64,000 nt of DNA from Xanthobacteraceae bacterium (GTDB lineage: Bacteria > Pseudomonadota > Alphaproteobacteria > Rhizobiales > Xanthobacteraceae): NCBI GenBank assembly GCA_022841625.1, contig JALHRD010000003.1, positions 1-64,000 of the forward strand, read 5' to 3'. The notes under the pieces are model-generated. The model was given only the letters and a program-made list of their open reading frames with translations. It ran no database searches and was not told the origin of the DNA. Below are positions 1 through 8,391 of this stretch, piece after piece; the stretch's first letter is position 1, and the number at the start of each line of letters is the position of its first letter. The position numbers and the translations under genes were made by a program.

Positions 1-209
1 CAGTCAGGTGAGGGCGGCGTCGAAAAAAGCCGTTTGATTTCAATGCGGTTGATTTGCCCGCACCTTGCTGTAAGGTGTTGATTGGTAGTGGTTATTGCCC
101 CCCTACCTCTCCCACCAGCCTTCCGGCCGCGCCACGGCGAGGCAATCGTCGCGGCCTGGTCGCGGCGGCATAGTATAGAGTGTGGCGTGGTCTCAAGCAC
201 CGTGCCGGC

Positions 210-283
210 GCGGGTGTAGCTCAATGGTAGAGCAACAGCCTTCCAAGCTGATGACGAGGGTTCGATTCCCTTCACCCGCTCCA
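210..283 (+). tRNA. tRNA-Gly (anticodon TCC)
   Basis: A full cloverleaf is visible. The acceptor stem pairs GCGGGTG (210-216) with CACCCGC (273-279), the D arm is GCTC/GAGC, and the T arm carries GGTTCGATTCC. The discriminator is T280 and the CCA tail is encoded at 281-283. The seven-base anticodon loop CTTCCAA places TCC at 242-244, so it decodes GGA. The first anticodon-stem position is an A-A mismatch. Confidence 0.97.
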
Positions 284-324
284 TCCTGCACGCGGTCCTG
301 ACATCCCGCACGCGTACACGCCGT

Positions 325-987
325 CTACCCAACATGCTTGGCCAAAAACTCCAGCGTCCGTTCGCGCGCCAGGCTGTGCGCGGCGGGGTGATAGCGCTCG
401 GTGCGGTTTTGGTTATCGAAGCCGTGCGGCGCGCCTTCATAAATGAACACCGGCACCGACGGCTGCGCGGCGCGAAATAGCGCGACGCGTTCGGGCGGCA
501 GCGACGTGTCCCTGTCGCCAACATGCGCGATGACCGGGCAGCGCGCCTGCTCGTGGGCGAGATCCGGGATCATCGAGCCGTAATAGGAAACCGCGCCGGC
601 ATAGGCGCTCCGGCAGGCCGCGAGCCAGGCCAGCGAGCCGCCCCAACAAAAACCGACGATCCCGATCTTGCCGGCATCGGCGATGGCGTCGCGGGCGGTG
701 TCGAGATCGGCCAGCGCGTGGTCGAGATTCCAGACTGTGTAGGTCTGCTGCGCGCGGTCGTGGTCGGCTTTGGTGTAATTGTAAATGAGGCCGCGCTGGC
801 GGCGGTCATAGAGCGCGGGCGCAATCGCGACATAGCCTTGCGCCGCGTAGAAATCGCAGACCGAACGCAGATAGTCGTTCACCCCATACATTTCCTGTGC
901 GACCACCAGCCCGCCGCGCGCCGGCGTCGCCGGCTTGGCAATGTAAGCGTCAAGTTCGTGCCCGTCGGGTGCGGTGAGCCGGATCAT
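325..987 (-). CDS. Dienelactone hydrolase family protein
   Basis: A 220-residue cytosolic alpha/beta hydrolase, the usual length for the dienelactone hydrolase family, which opens lactone rings in aromatic catabolism but also includes hydrolases of other small esters. The nucleophile is Cys114 in GFCWGG. The acid is probably Asp158 or Asp160 in HVGDRD, and His188 sits in GAPHGF. Glu32 in QEMYG matches the residue that positions the cysteine in known members. The ATG start overlaps the stop of the upstream YciI-like gene as ATGA, so the two are probably translationally coupled. Family call is firm; the substrate is unknown. Confidence 0.9.
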   Translation of the reverse strand: MIRLTAPDGHELDAYIAKPATPARGGLVVAQEMYGVNDYLRSVCDFYAAQGYVAIAPALYDRRQRGLIYNYTKADHDRAQQTYTVWNLDHALADLDTARDAIADAGKIGIVGFCWGGSLAWLAACRSAYAGAVSYYGSMIPDLAHEQARCPVIAHVGDRDTSLPPERVALFRAAQPSVPVFIYEGAPHGFDNQNRTERYHPAAHSLARERTLEFLAKHVG

Positions 988-1361
988 TCGATGGTCACGG
1001 TCTGGTCGGAATAATTGACACGGATGCCGTAGCTGCCTTCGTTGATGGTCCAGCGCGTCAGCGTGTATTTGCGCAGGCCGTTCTTGTGATAGGGGTCGCT
1101 GTCGGCAATCGCGCGCGCCGCGACAAACGAATCCGCGCGGATGATCACCATGCCGCCGATGCGGGCGCCATCTTCGCCGGCGAGCGGCCCGGCGGCAAAC
1201 ATGATGCCCTGCTTTTCCAGCTTGATCTGATGGGCCAAATGTTCGGGCAGCAATTTGTCGAGCTCTTCGCGCGAAGCCACCGGCGTGGTGTGGATGACGT
1301 AGAGCTCCTTGCCCAGGAAATTCTTGGTCAGGTCGTGGTGGTGCTGGTCGGCGGCGGCCAT
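984..1361 (-). CDS. YciI-like (YCII-related) domain protein
   Basis: A 125-residue protein matching the YciI-like fold, a small ferredoxin-like alpha/beta domain often fused to or encoded beside catabolic enzymes. The conserved parts are a His in the first helix region (HLAHQIKL), the strand-turn GIMFAAGPL, and ADSDPYHKNGL near the C-terminus. A longer frame exists upstream, but the ATG at 1361 follows a TGAGGA ribosome-binding site and begins a Met-Ala-Ala-Ala-Asp N-terminus, so I use it. It precedes and overlaps the dienelactone hydrolase gene by 4 nt, which suggests one short operon. YciI proteins have been linked to dehalogenase or cis-muconate-type chemistry; the role here is not known. 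Confidence 0.8.
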   Translation of the reverse strand: MAAADQHHHDLTKNFLGKELYVIHTTPVASREELDKLLPEHLAHQIKLEKQGIMFAAGPLAGEDGARIGGMVIIRADSFVAARAIADSDPYHKNGLRKYTLTRWTINEGSYGIRVNYSDQTVTIE

Positions 1362-1561
1362 GGGCTCATCCTCAGTTGCGGCGGAATGCGATAATACGCT
1401 CGCGCCGCCGCGCATCGTTTCGCGGGGTCGCGCGCGCATATTATGGCATAGTGGGCCGGGCGTGCGTCCCAACGTTTAGACGCCCGTTGCCATGGCGCGG
1501 CAACCGGCTTACGGGGGTGTCGGGCGCGAAGGCAGGCTATTGGCAGCGTGAGGGCAGGCGA

Positions 1562-2560
1562 ATGCAGGCATTCAAGTCATGGCGGCGGACGATTAACCGC
1601 CGCCGGTTTATCGGTGGCGTCGCGGCATCGCTCGCGGTCGCTGTGCCGCGGCGGTCGTTCGCGCAGGCGTATCCGAACCGAACAATTCGCGTGATCGTGC
1701 CGTTTGCGGCGGGCGGCCCGAGCGACATCATCGCGCGCATCGTCGCGGACGCGATCCAGCCGCGGCTCGGCCAATCGGTGGTGATCGACAATCGCGCCGG
1801 CGGCGGCGCCAATATCGGCATCGGCCAGGCGGCGCGCGCGGAGCCCGACGGCTATACGCTGCTGATCACCACCAGCGCCTTCGTCATCAACCCATCGCTT
1901 TATAAGAAGACCCCGTTCGATCCGATCAAGGATTTTGCGCCGATCAGCGATCTCGCGGTGTCGCCGCAAATGCTCTCGGTGCTGCCGGGCTATGCCAACA
2001 CGCTTGCCGAATTCATCGCCAAGGCGAAGGCCGCGAACGGCAAGCTCAATTATTCAAGCCCCGGCCTCGGCACCCAGGCGCAGCTCACCGTTGAATTGCT
2101 CAAGTTGCGCGCCGGCATCGACATGACCCATGTGCCGTTCCCGGGCGGGCCGCCGGCGGTGCAGGCGCTGCTGTCGAAATCGGTCGAGCTGGTTACCAAT
2201 GCGGTGCCGACCTCTGAGAAGCTGGTGCATGCCGGCACCATTCATGCGCTGGCGGTGAGCGGCAAGGACCGCTGGTTCTCGCTGCCGAATGTGCCGACGC
2301 TGGTGGAGTCGGGTTTTCCCGGTTTCATCACCGATACTTTTGTGGGGATGTTCGCGCCGACCGGCACGCCGAAAGAGATCGTCGAGCGGCTGGCGGTCGA
2401 GACCCAGGCCGCGCTGAAAAATCCCGACGTGATTGCGCGCGCGCGGGGCGCGGGTTTTCAGGTGATCGGCGGCGGGCCCGACATTCTCGCCAAGCGCGTG
2501 GTCGAGGAACTCGCGCTCAACCGCGAGATTGTCCAAAAGGCCGGGATCGAGCCGCGTTGA
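1562..2560 (+). CDS. TTT (Bug family) periplasmic substrate-binding receptor
   Basis: A 332-residue extracytoplasmic receptor of the tripartite tricarboxylate transporter family (TctC/Bug). It starts with a basic segment containing NRRRFIGG, a twin-arginine-like signal, followed by a hydrophobic stretch and a cleavage-like SFAQ. The mature part carries classical Bug features: YPNRTIRVIVPFAAGG (first ligand-binding loop), QSVVIDNRAGGGANIG and AEPDGYTLL. The ATG at 1562 has GAGGG upstream; an in-frame extension to 1376 would precede the signal peptide and is unlikely. No TctA/TctB membrane partners are adjacent, as is common for the many orphan Bug receptors. The ligand, probably a carboxylate, cannot be read from the sequence. 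Confidence 0.9.
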   Translation: MQAFKSWRRTINRRRFIGGVAASLAVAVPRRSFAQAYPNRTIRVIVPFAAGGPSDIIARIVADAIQPRLGQSVVIDNRAGGGANIGIGQAARAEPDGYTLLITTSAFVINPSLYKKTPFDPIKDFAPISDLAVSPQMLSVLPGYANTLAEFIAKAKAANGKLNYSSPGLGTQAQLTVELLKLRAGIDMTHVPFPGGPPAVQALLSKSVELVTNAVPTSEKLVHAGTIHALAVSGKDRWFSLPNVPTLVESGFPGFITDTFVGMFAPTGTPKEIVERLAVETQAALKNPDVIARARGAGFQVIGGGPDILAKRVVEELALNREIVQKAGIEPR

Positions 2561-2649
2561 CGGCAAGCTGCGTATTCCATGGGCCGCTTTCAGCAACTCA
2601 GACCTGCGACGCTGTTTCGCTGCGCCGTGCGCCGCGGTATGATGCGTTT

Positions 2650-3204
2650 ATGACCGCGCTGCCGAAACAACGCATGACCGTGGACGAATATCTCGCCTGG
2701 GCCGAGGGCCAGCCGGGCCGCTACGAGCTGCACAACGGTATCGTCTACGCCATGACGCCTGAGCGCGCGCGTCATGCCGAGGTCAAGTTCGGCGTTCAGA
2801 AGGCGCTTGAAGCGGCTATCCGGCGGGCCGGCGTTCCCTGCCACATGTTGCCCGATGGCATGACGGTGCGCATCGACGAGGCCACCGCGCACGAGCCCGA
2901 CGCATTGGTCTATTGCGGTGAAAAGCTACCACCCACCGCCATCGAAGTCCCGAATCCTGCCATCCTGGTGGAGGTGCTGTCGCCCTCAACGCGGCACATC
3001 GATGCGTCGGCCAAGCTCGCCGGTTACTTCCGGCTGCCGAGTGTGTCGCACTATCTGATCGTCGATCCGGACGGCCCACCGGTCATCCATCACGCGCGAT
3101 CCGGCGGCGATACCATTCTCACGCGGATCGTCCGCGACGGCATGCTGACGTTGGACCCGCCGGGAATCGTGCTCGCGGTCGCAAACCTGTTTGGCGAGAC
3201 TTGA
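2650..3204 (+). CDS. Uma2 family (DUF820) endonuclease-like protein
   Basis: A 184-residue protein of the Uma2/DUF820 family, which has a PD-(D/E)XK nuclease fold. Visible landmarks are the N-terminal MTVDEYLAWAE, YELHNGIVYAM, the acidic EPDALVYCGE, the catalytic-type LVEVLSPST and YLIVDPDGP near the end. Family members are abundant in cyanobacteria and scattered in proteobacteria, often as stand-alone genes; their biological role is unclear and nuclease activity is inferred from fold. An upstream in-frame TTG overlaps the preceding gene, but the ATG at 2650 matches the family N-terminus. It stands alone between a receptor gene and a repeat. Confidence 0.85.
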   Translation: MTALPKQRMTVDEYLAWAEGQPGRYELHNGIVYAMTPERARHAEVKFGVQKALEAAIRRAGVPCHMLPDGMTVRIDEATAHEPDALVYCGEKLPPTAIEVPNPAILVEVLSPSTRHIDASAKLAGYFRLPSVSHYLIVDPDGPPVIHHARSGGDTILTRIVRDGMLTLDPPGIVLAVANLFGET

Positions 3205-3240
3205 GACCAGGGATCGCCATCCGCCCTACGGCGCTGCATG

Positions 3241-3572
3241 GCCGGTCGAGCGCGGGCGGATGGTCAACCGCGCCACCGGACCGCTTGAAGGACAATTGCG
3301 CGAACGCCATGACGCCGGCGATTTCGAAACGAAGACGCAGGACAAGATCGACGCGCGCGGCTAGCAACCCCGTCGTCATCCCTGATAAATTAAGTCGACG
3401 ATGCCAACCTCACTTCGGTTGCGGGCTGACGAAGCAATCGGATGGCAAAGCGCAATGTTGGCTTGTGGCCCGGAGCGACGGGTCCGCATGCGTTGAATTC
3501 ATGGTCGCTGTTGGGGGGTACTGCGGACATAAACCGGGTCGCGGCCTTGCGCCTCCATGACGCGATTGACCC
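3241..3572. repeat. Direct repeat copy 1 (3'-end duplicate of the yghU-like gene plus downstream DNA)
   Basis: This 332-bp stretch is nearly the same as 4431-4760, with about 25 differences counted by eye, most of them in the last 100 bases. It contains a copy of the last 40 codons of the downstream glutathione transferase, broken by a one-base insertion at its start, then the same roughly 200 bp of following DNA. It fills most of the gene-free interval 3205-3665. The part near 3490-3545 also resembles a third site near 6205-6300. Together the copies flank yghU as direct repeats. Confidence 0.9.
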
Positions 3573-3665
3573 ACCGCGCACGAACGCCCCTAACCATGAT
3601 TAGACAGCGCCCGATCGCACGGATATCCATTCGGCAACCCATCGAGCGACACACGAGATCCCGAC

Positions 3666-4553
3666 ATGACTGACACCTCTGTATATACGCCGCCGGAAGT
3701 TTGGGTCTGGGAGAAGGACGACAGTCCCAATTGGCGCTACAGCAATACCAATCGCCCGATCGCGGGCGCGACGCATGAGAAGGCGTTGCCGCGCGGCAAG
3801 CATCCGCTTCAGCTCTATTCGCTGGCGACGCCTAACGGCGTCAAGGTCACGATCATGCTGGAGGAATTGCTGGCCGCCGGTCATGGCGGAGCGGAATATG
3901 ACGCCTGGCTGATCCGGATCGGCGAGGGCGACCAGTTTGGTAGCGGATTTGTCGGGGTGAACCCGAATTCCAAAATCCCGGCGCTCATGGACTATAGCGA
4001 ACAGCCGCCGCAACGCGTGTTCGAATCGGGCGCGATTTTGCTCTACCTGGCGGATAAATTCGGCGCCTTCCTGCCAAAGCATCGTAACAGGCGCACCGAG
4101 GCGCTGAACTGGCTGTTCTGGCAGATGGGTTCGACGCCCTATGTGGGCGGTGGCTTCGGGCATTTCTATGCCTATGCTCCGGTGAAGATCAAATACGCCA
4201 TCGACCGTTTTGCAATGGAGGTGAAACGCCAACTCGACGTGCTCGACCGGCAACTTGCGGACCATCGGTTCATCGCGGGCGACGAATATACCATCGCCGA
4301 TATGGCGATCTGGCCGTGGTACGGCAACGGAATGTTGAACGGCGCCTCCTACAACGACCCGCGCCAATTCCTGCAGACGCATGAATACAAAAACCTGATG
4401 CGCTGGACGAAAGAAATCGGCGCGCGCCCGGCCGTCAAGCGCGGACGGATGGTCAACCGCGCCACCGGACCGCTTGAAGGACAATTGCGCGAACGCCATG
4501 ACGCCGGCGATTTCGCAACCAAGACGCAGGACAAGATCGACGCGCGCGGCTAG
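3666..4553 (+). CDS. yghU: Glutathione S-transferase, YghU type (GSH-dependent disulfide-bond oxidoreductase)
   Basis: A 295-residue protein that follows the E. coli YghU pattern along its whole length: THEKALPRGKHPLQLYSLAT, TPNGVKVTIMLEELL, EYDAWLIRIGEGDQF, NPNSKIPAL, RVFESGAILLYLADKFG and GDEYTIADMAIWPW. YghU-like proteins bind two glutathione molecules and reduce disulfides (or organic hydroperoxides) in the cytoplasm. The N-terminal thioredoxin-like domain spans roughly residues 45-130 and the all-helical C-domain roughly 140-270. The last 40 codons belong to direct repeat copy 2, so an upstream partial duplicate of its 3' end exists. It is not in an obvious operon. Confidence 0.95.
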   Translation: MTDTSVYTPPEVWVWEKDDSPNWRYSNTNRPIAGATHEKALPRGKHPLQLYSLATPNGVKVTIMLEELLAAGHGGAEYDAWLIRIGEGDQFGSGFVGVNPNSKIPALMDYSEQPPQRVFESGAILLYLADKFGAFLPKHRNRRTEALNWLFWQMGSTPYVGGGFGHFYAYAPVKIKYAIDRFAMEVKRQLDVLDRQLADHRFIAGDEYTIADMAIWPWYGNGMLNGASYNDPRQFLQTHEYKNLMRWTKEIGARPAVKRGRMVNRATGPLEGQLRERHDAGDFATKTQDKIDARG

Positions 4554-4760
4554 CAACCCCGTCGTCATCCCTGATAAATCAAGTCGACGATGCCAACCGC
4601 ACTTCGGTTGCGGGCTGACGAAGCAATCGGATGGCAAAGCGCAATGTTGGCTTGTGGCCCGGAGCGACAGGTCCGCATGCATTGAACTGACGGTCGGTAT
4701 TGGTGGTGCTGCGGACATAGAGTGAGGCGCGACCTTGCGCCTCCATGACGCGATTGACCC
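4431..4760. repeat. Direct repeat copy 2 (3' end of yghU and downstream DNA)
   Basis: Counterpart of 3241-3572 in the same orientation. It begins inside yghU at codon 256 and continues about 207 bp past the stop codon. Both copies end at the same CGCGATTGACCC. The distance between the two starts is 1,190 bp, so recombination between them would delete or duplicate one unit carrying a complete yghU gene. Beyond the end, copy 2 leads into a P-type ATPase relic and copy 1 into the yghU upstream region. Confidence 0.9.
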
Positions 4761-4795
4761 GACTGAGACATCGGCCAGCGCCGACACGGGAAGCT

Positions 4796-5011
4796 ATGCG
4801 TGGCACCCAAGTCGTCTGGGGCACAGTGATTGTCATCACTGGCGCACAGTTCGCCGTGACCTATCTACCTCCCTTGCATCGCGTATTCGGAACGCAGTCA
4901 GTTCCGCTCTTCGACGGAGTTCTCGTGGTGACCGTTGGCATGGTTTTCTTTGCGATCATCGAGACCGAAAATCAGCTGCGCTTGGTCTTCGCGCGAGAAT
5001 CCCCATCATGA
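4796..5011 (+). pseudogene. C-terminal remnant of a cation-transporting P-type ATPase
   Basis: The 71-residue reading frame starting at 4796 looks like the last two membrane helices of a P2-type cation ATPase (Cation_ATPase_C region): WGTVIVITGAQFAVTYLPP, then HRVFGTQSVPL, then a helix ending FFAIIETENQ. The phosphorylation, nucleotide and A-domains are absent upstream, where direct repeat copy 2 ends only 35 bp away. I therefore read it as a relic left after a deletion or rearrangement. Its neighbour is a universal stress protein gene, a pairing often seen in alphaproteobacterial stress islands. It could be expressed as a tiny membrane protein, but nothing supports that. Confidence 0.7.
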
Positions 5012-5182
5012 TCGACGCACGAAATTGGATCTCATGAGTAGAAAAGGTCCTCAAGCATGGAGTTCCTTCTGATGGGGACGTTTTGACACGGACTGAGGCG
5101 AATGGCCGCAATGGCCTCGCGCTAGCGCCTGCTCGCCCGCAGCCTTACATGCTTCGAGCATCCGCCTCGGGGGGTAAGAAAC

Positions 5183-6031
5183 ATGGCTTTCAAAGACGTT
5201 CTTCTAACGCTCAAATCTTATCCTGAACCGACCCCGATCGCGTCGATTGATGAAGCCATCGATTTTGCGGCTGTCGTCGGAGCCAAAATTTCGGCTTTTG
5301 CCTGCGGGGTCAAGGTTCCCGCTCCGGGCAGTCTTTTGGCCGATGTACTGCTCGACATTTCTGCGATGGCCGCGGCCGAGACTAAAAGGAGTTTAGCGAA
5401 TGCAGAAGCACTTCTTGCGGCATTCCAGGACGCCGCCGAGAAACGCGGCGTGTTTCAAGAGCGGATACTAGAACATGGTCTGGTGTCGGAAGTACGCGAC
5501 GTACTCATCGAGTATGCTCGACTCAAAGATCTTACGATCTTGCCGGTGCCGGAGGGAGAGGTCTTTGATCAGTGGCACGCTGAGTCGATACTTTTCGGCT
5601 CCGGGCGCCCCACGCTGCTGCTCCCGCAAACGCGAAAGCGGGCTGATGCATTCGCCCTCGATACGGTGGTGATCGCATGGGATTTCAGCCGGTCTGCGTC
5701 AAGGGCCGTAGCAGACGCGTTCCCGATCTTGGAAAAGGCGAAGCAAGTATACGTTGTGACGGTCACCAATGAGAAGGTCATCGATACCAAGCGCTCGGGC
5801 GCGGAACTGGCAAAGCATTTGGCGCGCCATGACGTAGAGGCTGTGCTGGACACCCTCGATGCTGCGGGCCGTGGTATTGGCGACGTGCTTCGTTCTTACG
5901 TTGCATCACGCAACGCGGATATTCTCGTTATGGGAGCCTATGGGCACTCCCGCCTCCGAGATTTTATTTTGGGAGGGGCAACCAAGAGCATGATTGCCCA
6001 ACCGCCGCTCCCGATATTCCTCTCTCATTGA
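5183..6031 (+). CDS. Universal stress protein, tandem UspA domains
   Basis: A 282-residue cytosolic protein with two Usp-like alpha/beta domains, about residues 1-150 and 155-282. The second domain has the nucleotide-binding signature G-2X-G-9X-G-(S/T)-like in MGAYGHSRLRDFILGGAT, so it probably binds ATP; the first domain lacks a clear copy. The ATG follows GGGGGGTAAGAAAC, which contains a weak Shine-Dalgarno. The protein resembles the tandem Usp proteins associated with low-oxygen or stationary-phase regulons in proteobacteria. The interval 5012-5182 before it has no gene. The specific stress signal is unknown. Confidence 0.88.
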   Translation: MAFKDVLLTLKSYPEPTPIASIDEAIDFAAVVGAKISAFACGVKVPAPGSLLADVLLDISAMAAAETKRSLANAEALLAAFQDAAEKRGVFQERILEHGLVSEVRDVLIEYARLKDLTILPVPEGEVFDQWHAESILFGSGRPTLLLPQTRKRADAFALDTVVIAWDFSRSASRAVADAFPILEKAKQVYVVTVTNEKVIDTKRSGAELAKHLARHDVEAVLDTLDAAGRGIGDVLRSYVASRNADILVMGAYGHSRLRDFILGGATKSMIAQPPLPIFLSH

Positions 6032-6204
6032 TTGGACTTGCAGGTGGCGCTTACCACACTCACGATAAGGATGTCCTGTAGAACGGCGCCTGCATTGACG
6101 ACGCAGCGCGAGGCCCTAGTTTGTCAGAGCGACATCCCGACCGACAGTGCGAGCGTGAACCTATGCGGCAACATAGCTCCGTTTGTCATGCTGCACTACA
6201 TTCG

Positions 6205-6300
6205 GTTGCGATTGGCCCATCGCGACATGCCCCCACCCATTGAATTCATGATCGCCGTTCGGGGTACTGCGGACATAGACGGGGTCGCTGCCTTGTCCGA
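6205..6300. repeat. Dispersed repeat fragment related to 3490-3545
   Basis: The stretch contains TTGAATTCATG, GGGGTACTGCGGACATA and GGGTCGC in the same order as in direct repeat copy 1. Read on the minus strand it gives a peptide of the VYVRSTPNGDHEFN type. Such peptides recur as spurious hypothetical ORFs in Bradyrhizobiaceae genomes; that last point is from memory. The rest of 6032-6375, between the stress protein and the DedA gene, shows no coding signal I can support. Confidence 0.6.
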
Positions 6301-6375
6301 CGGCAACCCGAACGCGCCCATCGCGCGCCGCGACCGACATTCTTGCGCGGATCGACGCGCGACACAGTCCCCACC

Positions 6376-6966
6376 TCAACGCCGCTCGACGGCGCGCTCG
6401 AGCCTCTTGCTCAAGATCCAGGAGAGGCCGAGGAACACCACCAGCATCGCCACGCCCAGTCCGGAAGTGGCGTCGCTGATAACCTTCTCCGAGACGTGGC
6501 CGAAAGCATAGCCGATCGAGACCGCGCCACAGGCCCACAAACCTGCCGCGACGAAGTTGAGCGCCAGGAAGGTGGACCAAGGCAATTGCGACATCCCATA
6601 GGCAAAGCCTGCGACGCCGCGAATGCCGTGCGGATAGCGATGGCAGAGAATCATCCAGACATAGTGACGGCCCGCCAGGCGGGCTACCGTCTGCGCCGCA
6701 CGTTCAAGCCTTGGAAAGGATCGCAGCCAGCCGGTACCAAACCGTCGTCCGATCCAGAAGCGGATCACGTCGCCGGTGAAACTGCCAACCCAACAGACTG
6801 CGATCAGCGCGCCCAGGCTAAACGCCCCCGAATGAGCGGCGTAGCCCGCGAACAGCGCAAACAACAGACTGTGCGAGGCCGCAAAGCCAAACATGAGGCT
6901 GTAGGCGCCCTCGCCATGCAGACGGATGAAATCGAGGAACGAAGCGAGGTCGGTCGGAAACAGCAA
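6376..6966 (-). CDS. DedA family inner-membrane protein
   Basis: A 196-residue polytopic membrane protein of the DedA (SNARE-associated/VTT) family, whose members act in undecaprenyl-phosphate or lipid flipping and proton-dependent membrane homeostasis. Typical features are the acidic-basic membrane motif around GDVIRFWIGRRFG and RYPHGIRGVAGFAYGM. At least four hydrophobic segments are visible. The start is a TTG at 6966 preceded by GAGGTGG with about 6 nt spacing, which decides it over later in-frame ATGs. It ends with a basic tail RLERAVERR. It stands alone; the substrate is not predictable. Confidence 0.87.
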   Translation of the reverse strand: MLFPTDLASFLDFIRLHGEGAYSLMFGFAASHSLLFALFAGYAAHSGAFSLGALIAVCWVGSFTGDVIRFWIGRRFGTGWLRSFPRLERAAQTVARLAGRHYVWMILCHRYPHGIRGVAGFAYGMSQLPWSTFLALNFVAAGLWACGAVSIGYAFGHVSEKVISDATSGLGVAMLVVFLGLSWILSKRLERAVERR

Positions 6967-7476
6967 CGGGCCACCTCGACGTTCGATTGCAGCACTCCCC
7001 GCTGGTGGGGGCCGGCCGACACGCTACCACACCGCCGGGAAAATCTCAGCACCGCGCGGCCGCCAGATTCGACGAACCCAGCGGCGAACTTCTGTTCGGT
7101 GCGACGCTCGATCACGCCCCGCAGCCGAATGAACCGGTCCACTCGTCCCCACAGTTGCGTGACGTTTCATGGAGTCGCCGCATTGCTGTGCAACGGTTCG
7201 ACGCACGCGGTTCGCGGATTCACGCGGCTTCACGGAGTGCCGCCGCGCAGTCCGGGACAGGCACGTGCAAATACACCGCTTTATCGGTAAGAGTGTAAGA
7301 GTTTCTCGCCAAGTCATTGGCGACGCAAATGAATTTCGGCTTTCTACGATCTTACAGGGCGCTCCGGGATTGCGCCCGGTTGGCTATCCAAGTCTTTGGA
7401 GCAGCAAGTGAATCCGGTCTTTCCGCGGTGTTGCTGTAAGACTGTAAGATTGCGCCGGCGCGCGGCGCTCGCCGCG
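6967..7476. other. Gene-free 510-bp interval with clustered TGTAAGA motifs
   Basis: No reading frame here resembles a protein family. The only structure I see is a cluster of a TGTAAGA-type heptamer: GTAAGAGTGTAAGAGT at 7287-7302, its reverse complement GATCTTACAG at 7347-7356, and CTGTAAGACTGTAAGATTG at 7434-7452. These could be protein-binding sites or a decayed repeat. Confidence 0.4.
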
Positions 7477-8262
7477 CTATTGCGCAAAGCCGGGATCGAG
7501 CCGTTCGGCGAGGCGGCAGTGGTAGTCCCACTCGGTCTGCGCATAGCGCGGCGACTTGCGCTTCTCGACGATCTGCTTGCGAGTCACCTCAAGCACTTCC
7601 TTCGGGATGTGCCGGATTTCGGTGCCCATCGCCATCAATTGGATCTGCAATTCGCAGGCATCGACCAGCCGCCGCATATAGAGAAAGGCTTCGGCGATGG
7701 TGCGCCCGATGGTGAGCAGGCCGTGGTTCCACATCAACAGGCAATGACCGTCGCCGAGGTCGCGCAGGATGCGCGGCACTTCGTCTTCGCCCTCGGCGAA
7801 GCCTTCGAAATTATGGGTGCCGACCTCGCCATAGAGATGCATGCTGGATTGATCGACAATGATCAGGCCTTGCTTGGTGGCGGCCACCGCGACGCCGGGC
7901 CGGGCATGCACATGCATGGTGCAATTGATCTCGGGCCGCGCTTCCAGGATGCCGGAATGAAAGTTCAAGCCCGCCGGTCCGAGTTCGACGCCGTCATGGC
8001 TGACGATCTCGCCGTCGAGCCGCACGGTTGCGAGCTTGGAGGCGGTGATCTCGTCCCAGCCCAGGCCATAGGGATTCATCAGGAAGTGGTCGGGCCGGTC
8101 GGGGATGCGGACGCAGATGTGATTGTTGATCTGGAGGTTCCAGCGATAGTGATACGCTAGGCGGAACGCGGCCGCGGCCTCGATGCGGATTTTCCGCTCG
8201 CCTTCGGTCATGTCATAGCGGCGGGCGCCGGTCTTGAATTGCGCCTGGGCAATCACGTTCAT
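7477..8262 (-). CDS. Class II aldolase/adducin family protein
   Basis: A 261-residue cytosolic enzyme of the class II aldolase/adducin superfamily (fuculose-phosphate aldolase and decarboxylase relatives), which uses a divalent metal bound by histidines to cleave or decarboxylate small hydroxy acids and sugars. The metal ligands are likely the HVH in TMHVHARPG and the His of LLMWNHGLLTIG. NFHSGILEARPEI precedes the HxH site as usual. The ATG at 8262 has GGAGAG upstream; a longer frame to 8484 is low-complexity and unlikely. It is transcribed away from a TTT receptor with 129 bp between them, so it may belong to the same metabolic cassette as the VOC and cupin genes. Confidence 0.9.
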   Translation of the reverse strand: MNVIAQAQFKTGARRYDMTEGERKIRIEAAAAFRLAYHYRWNLQINNHICVRIPDRPDHFLMNPYGLGWDEITASKLATVRLDGEIVSHDGVELGPAGLNFHSGILEARPEINCTMHVHARPGVAVAATKQGLIIVDQSSMHLYGEVGTHNFEGFAEGEDEVPRILRDLGDGHCLLMWNHGLLTIGRTIAEAFLYMRRLVDACELQIQLMAMGTEIRHIPKEVLEVTRKQIVEKRKSPRYAQTEWDYHCRLAERLDPGFAQ

Positions 8263-8391
8263 GGCGGGCTCTCCGGTGGTTGCGCCAATCATAGGGCCGC
8301 GCCGGTGCAAAGGCAAAGCTGTGCAAAGTCCCGGTTTGCGCGCGGCCCTGAGCGGCTTACAATGTCGTTGGGGAAGCGGCCGAGGGTTTGA

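Noticed and set aside
2-37. Possible C-terminal codons of a gene entering from the left edge
   Set aside because: Only 11 codons before a stop; too short to support any call.
3600-4787. Minus-strand ORF of 395 codons over yghU
   Set aside because: Antisense to a clear glutathione transferase and built partly from the direct repeat.
6343-7290. Plus-strand ORF of 315 codons over the DedA gene
   Set aside because: Antisense to a well-supported membrane protein; composition is that of a shadow frame.
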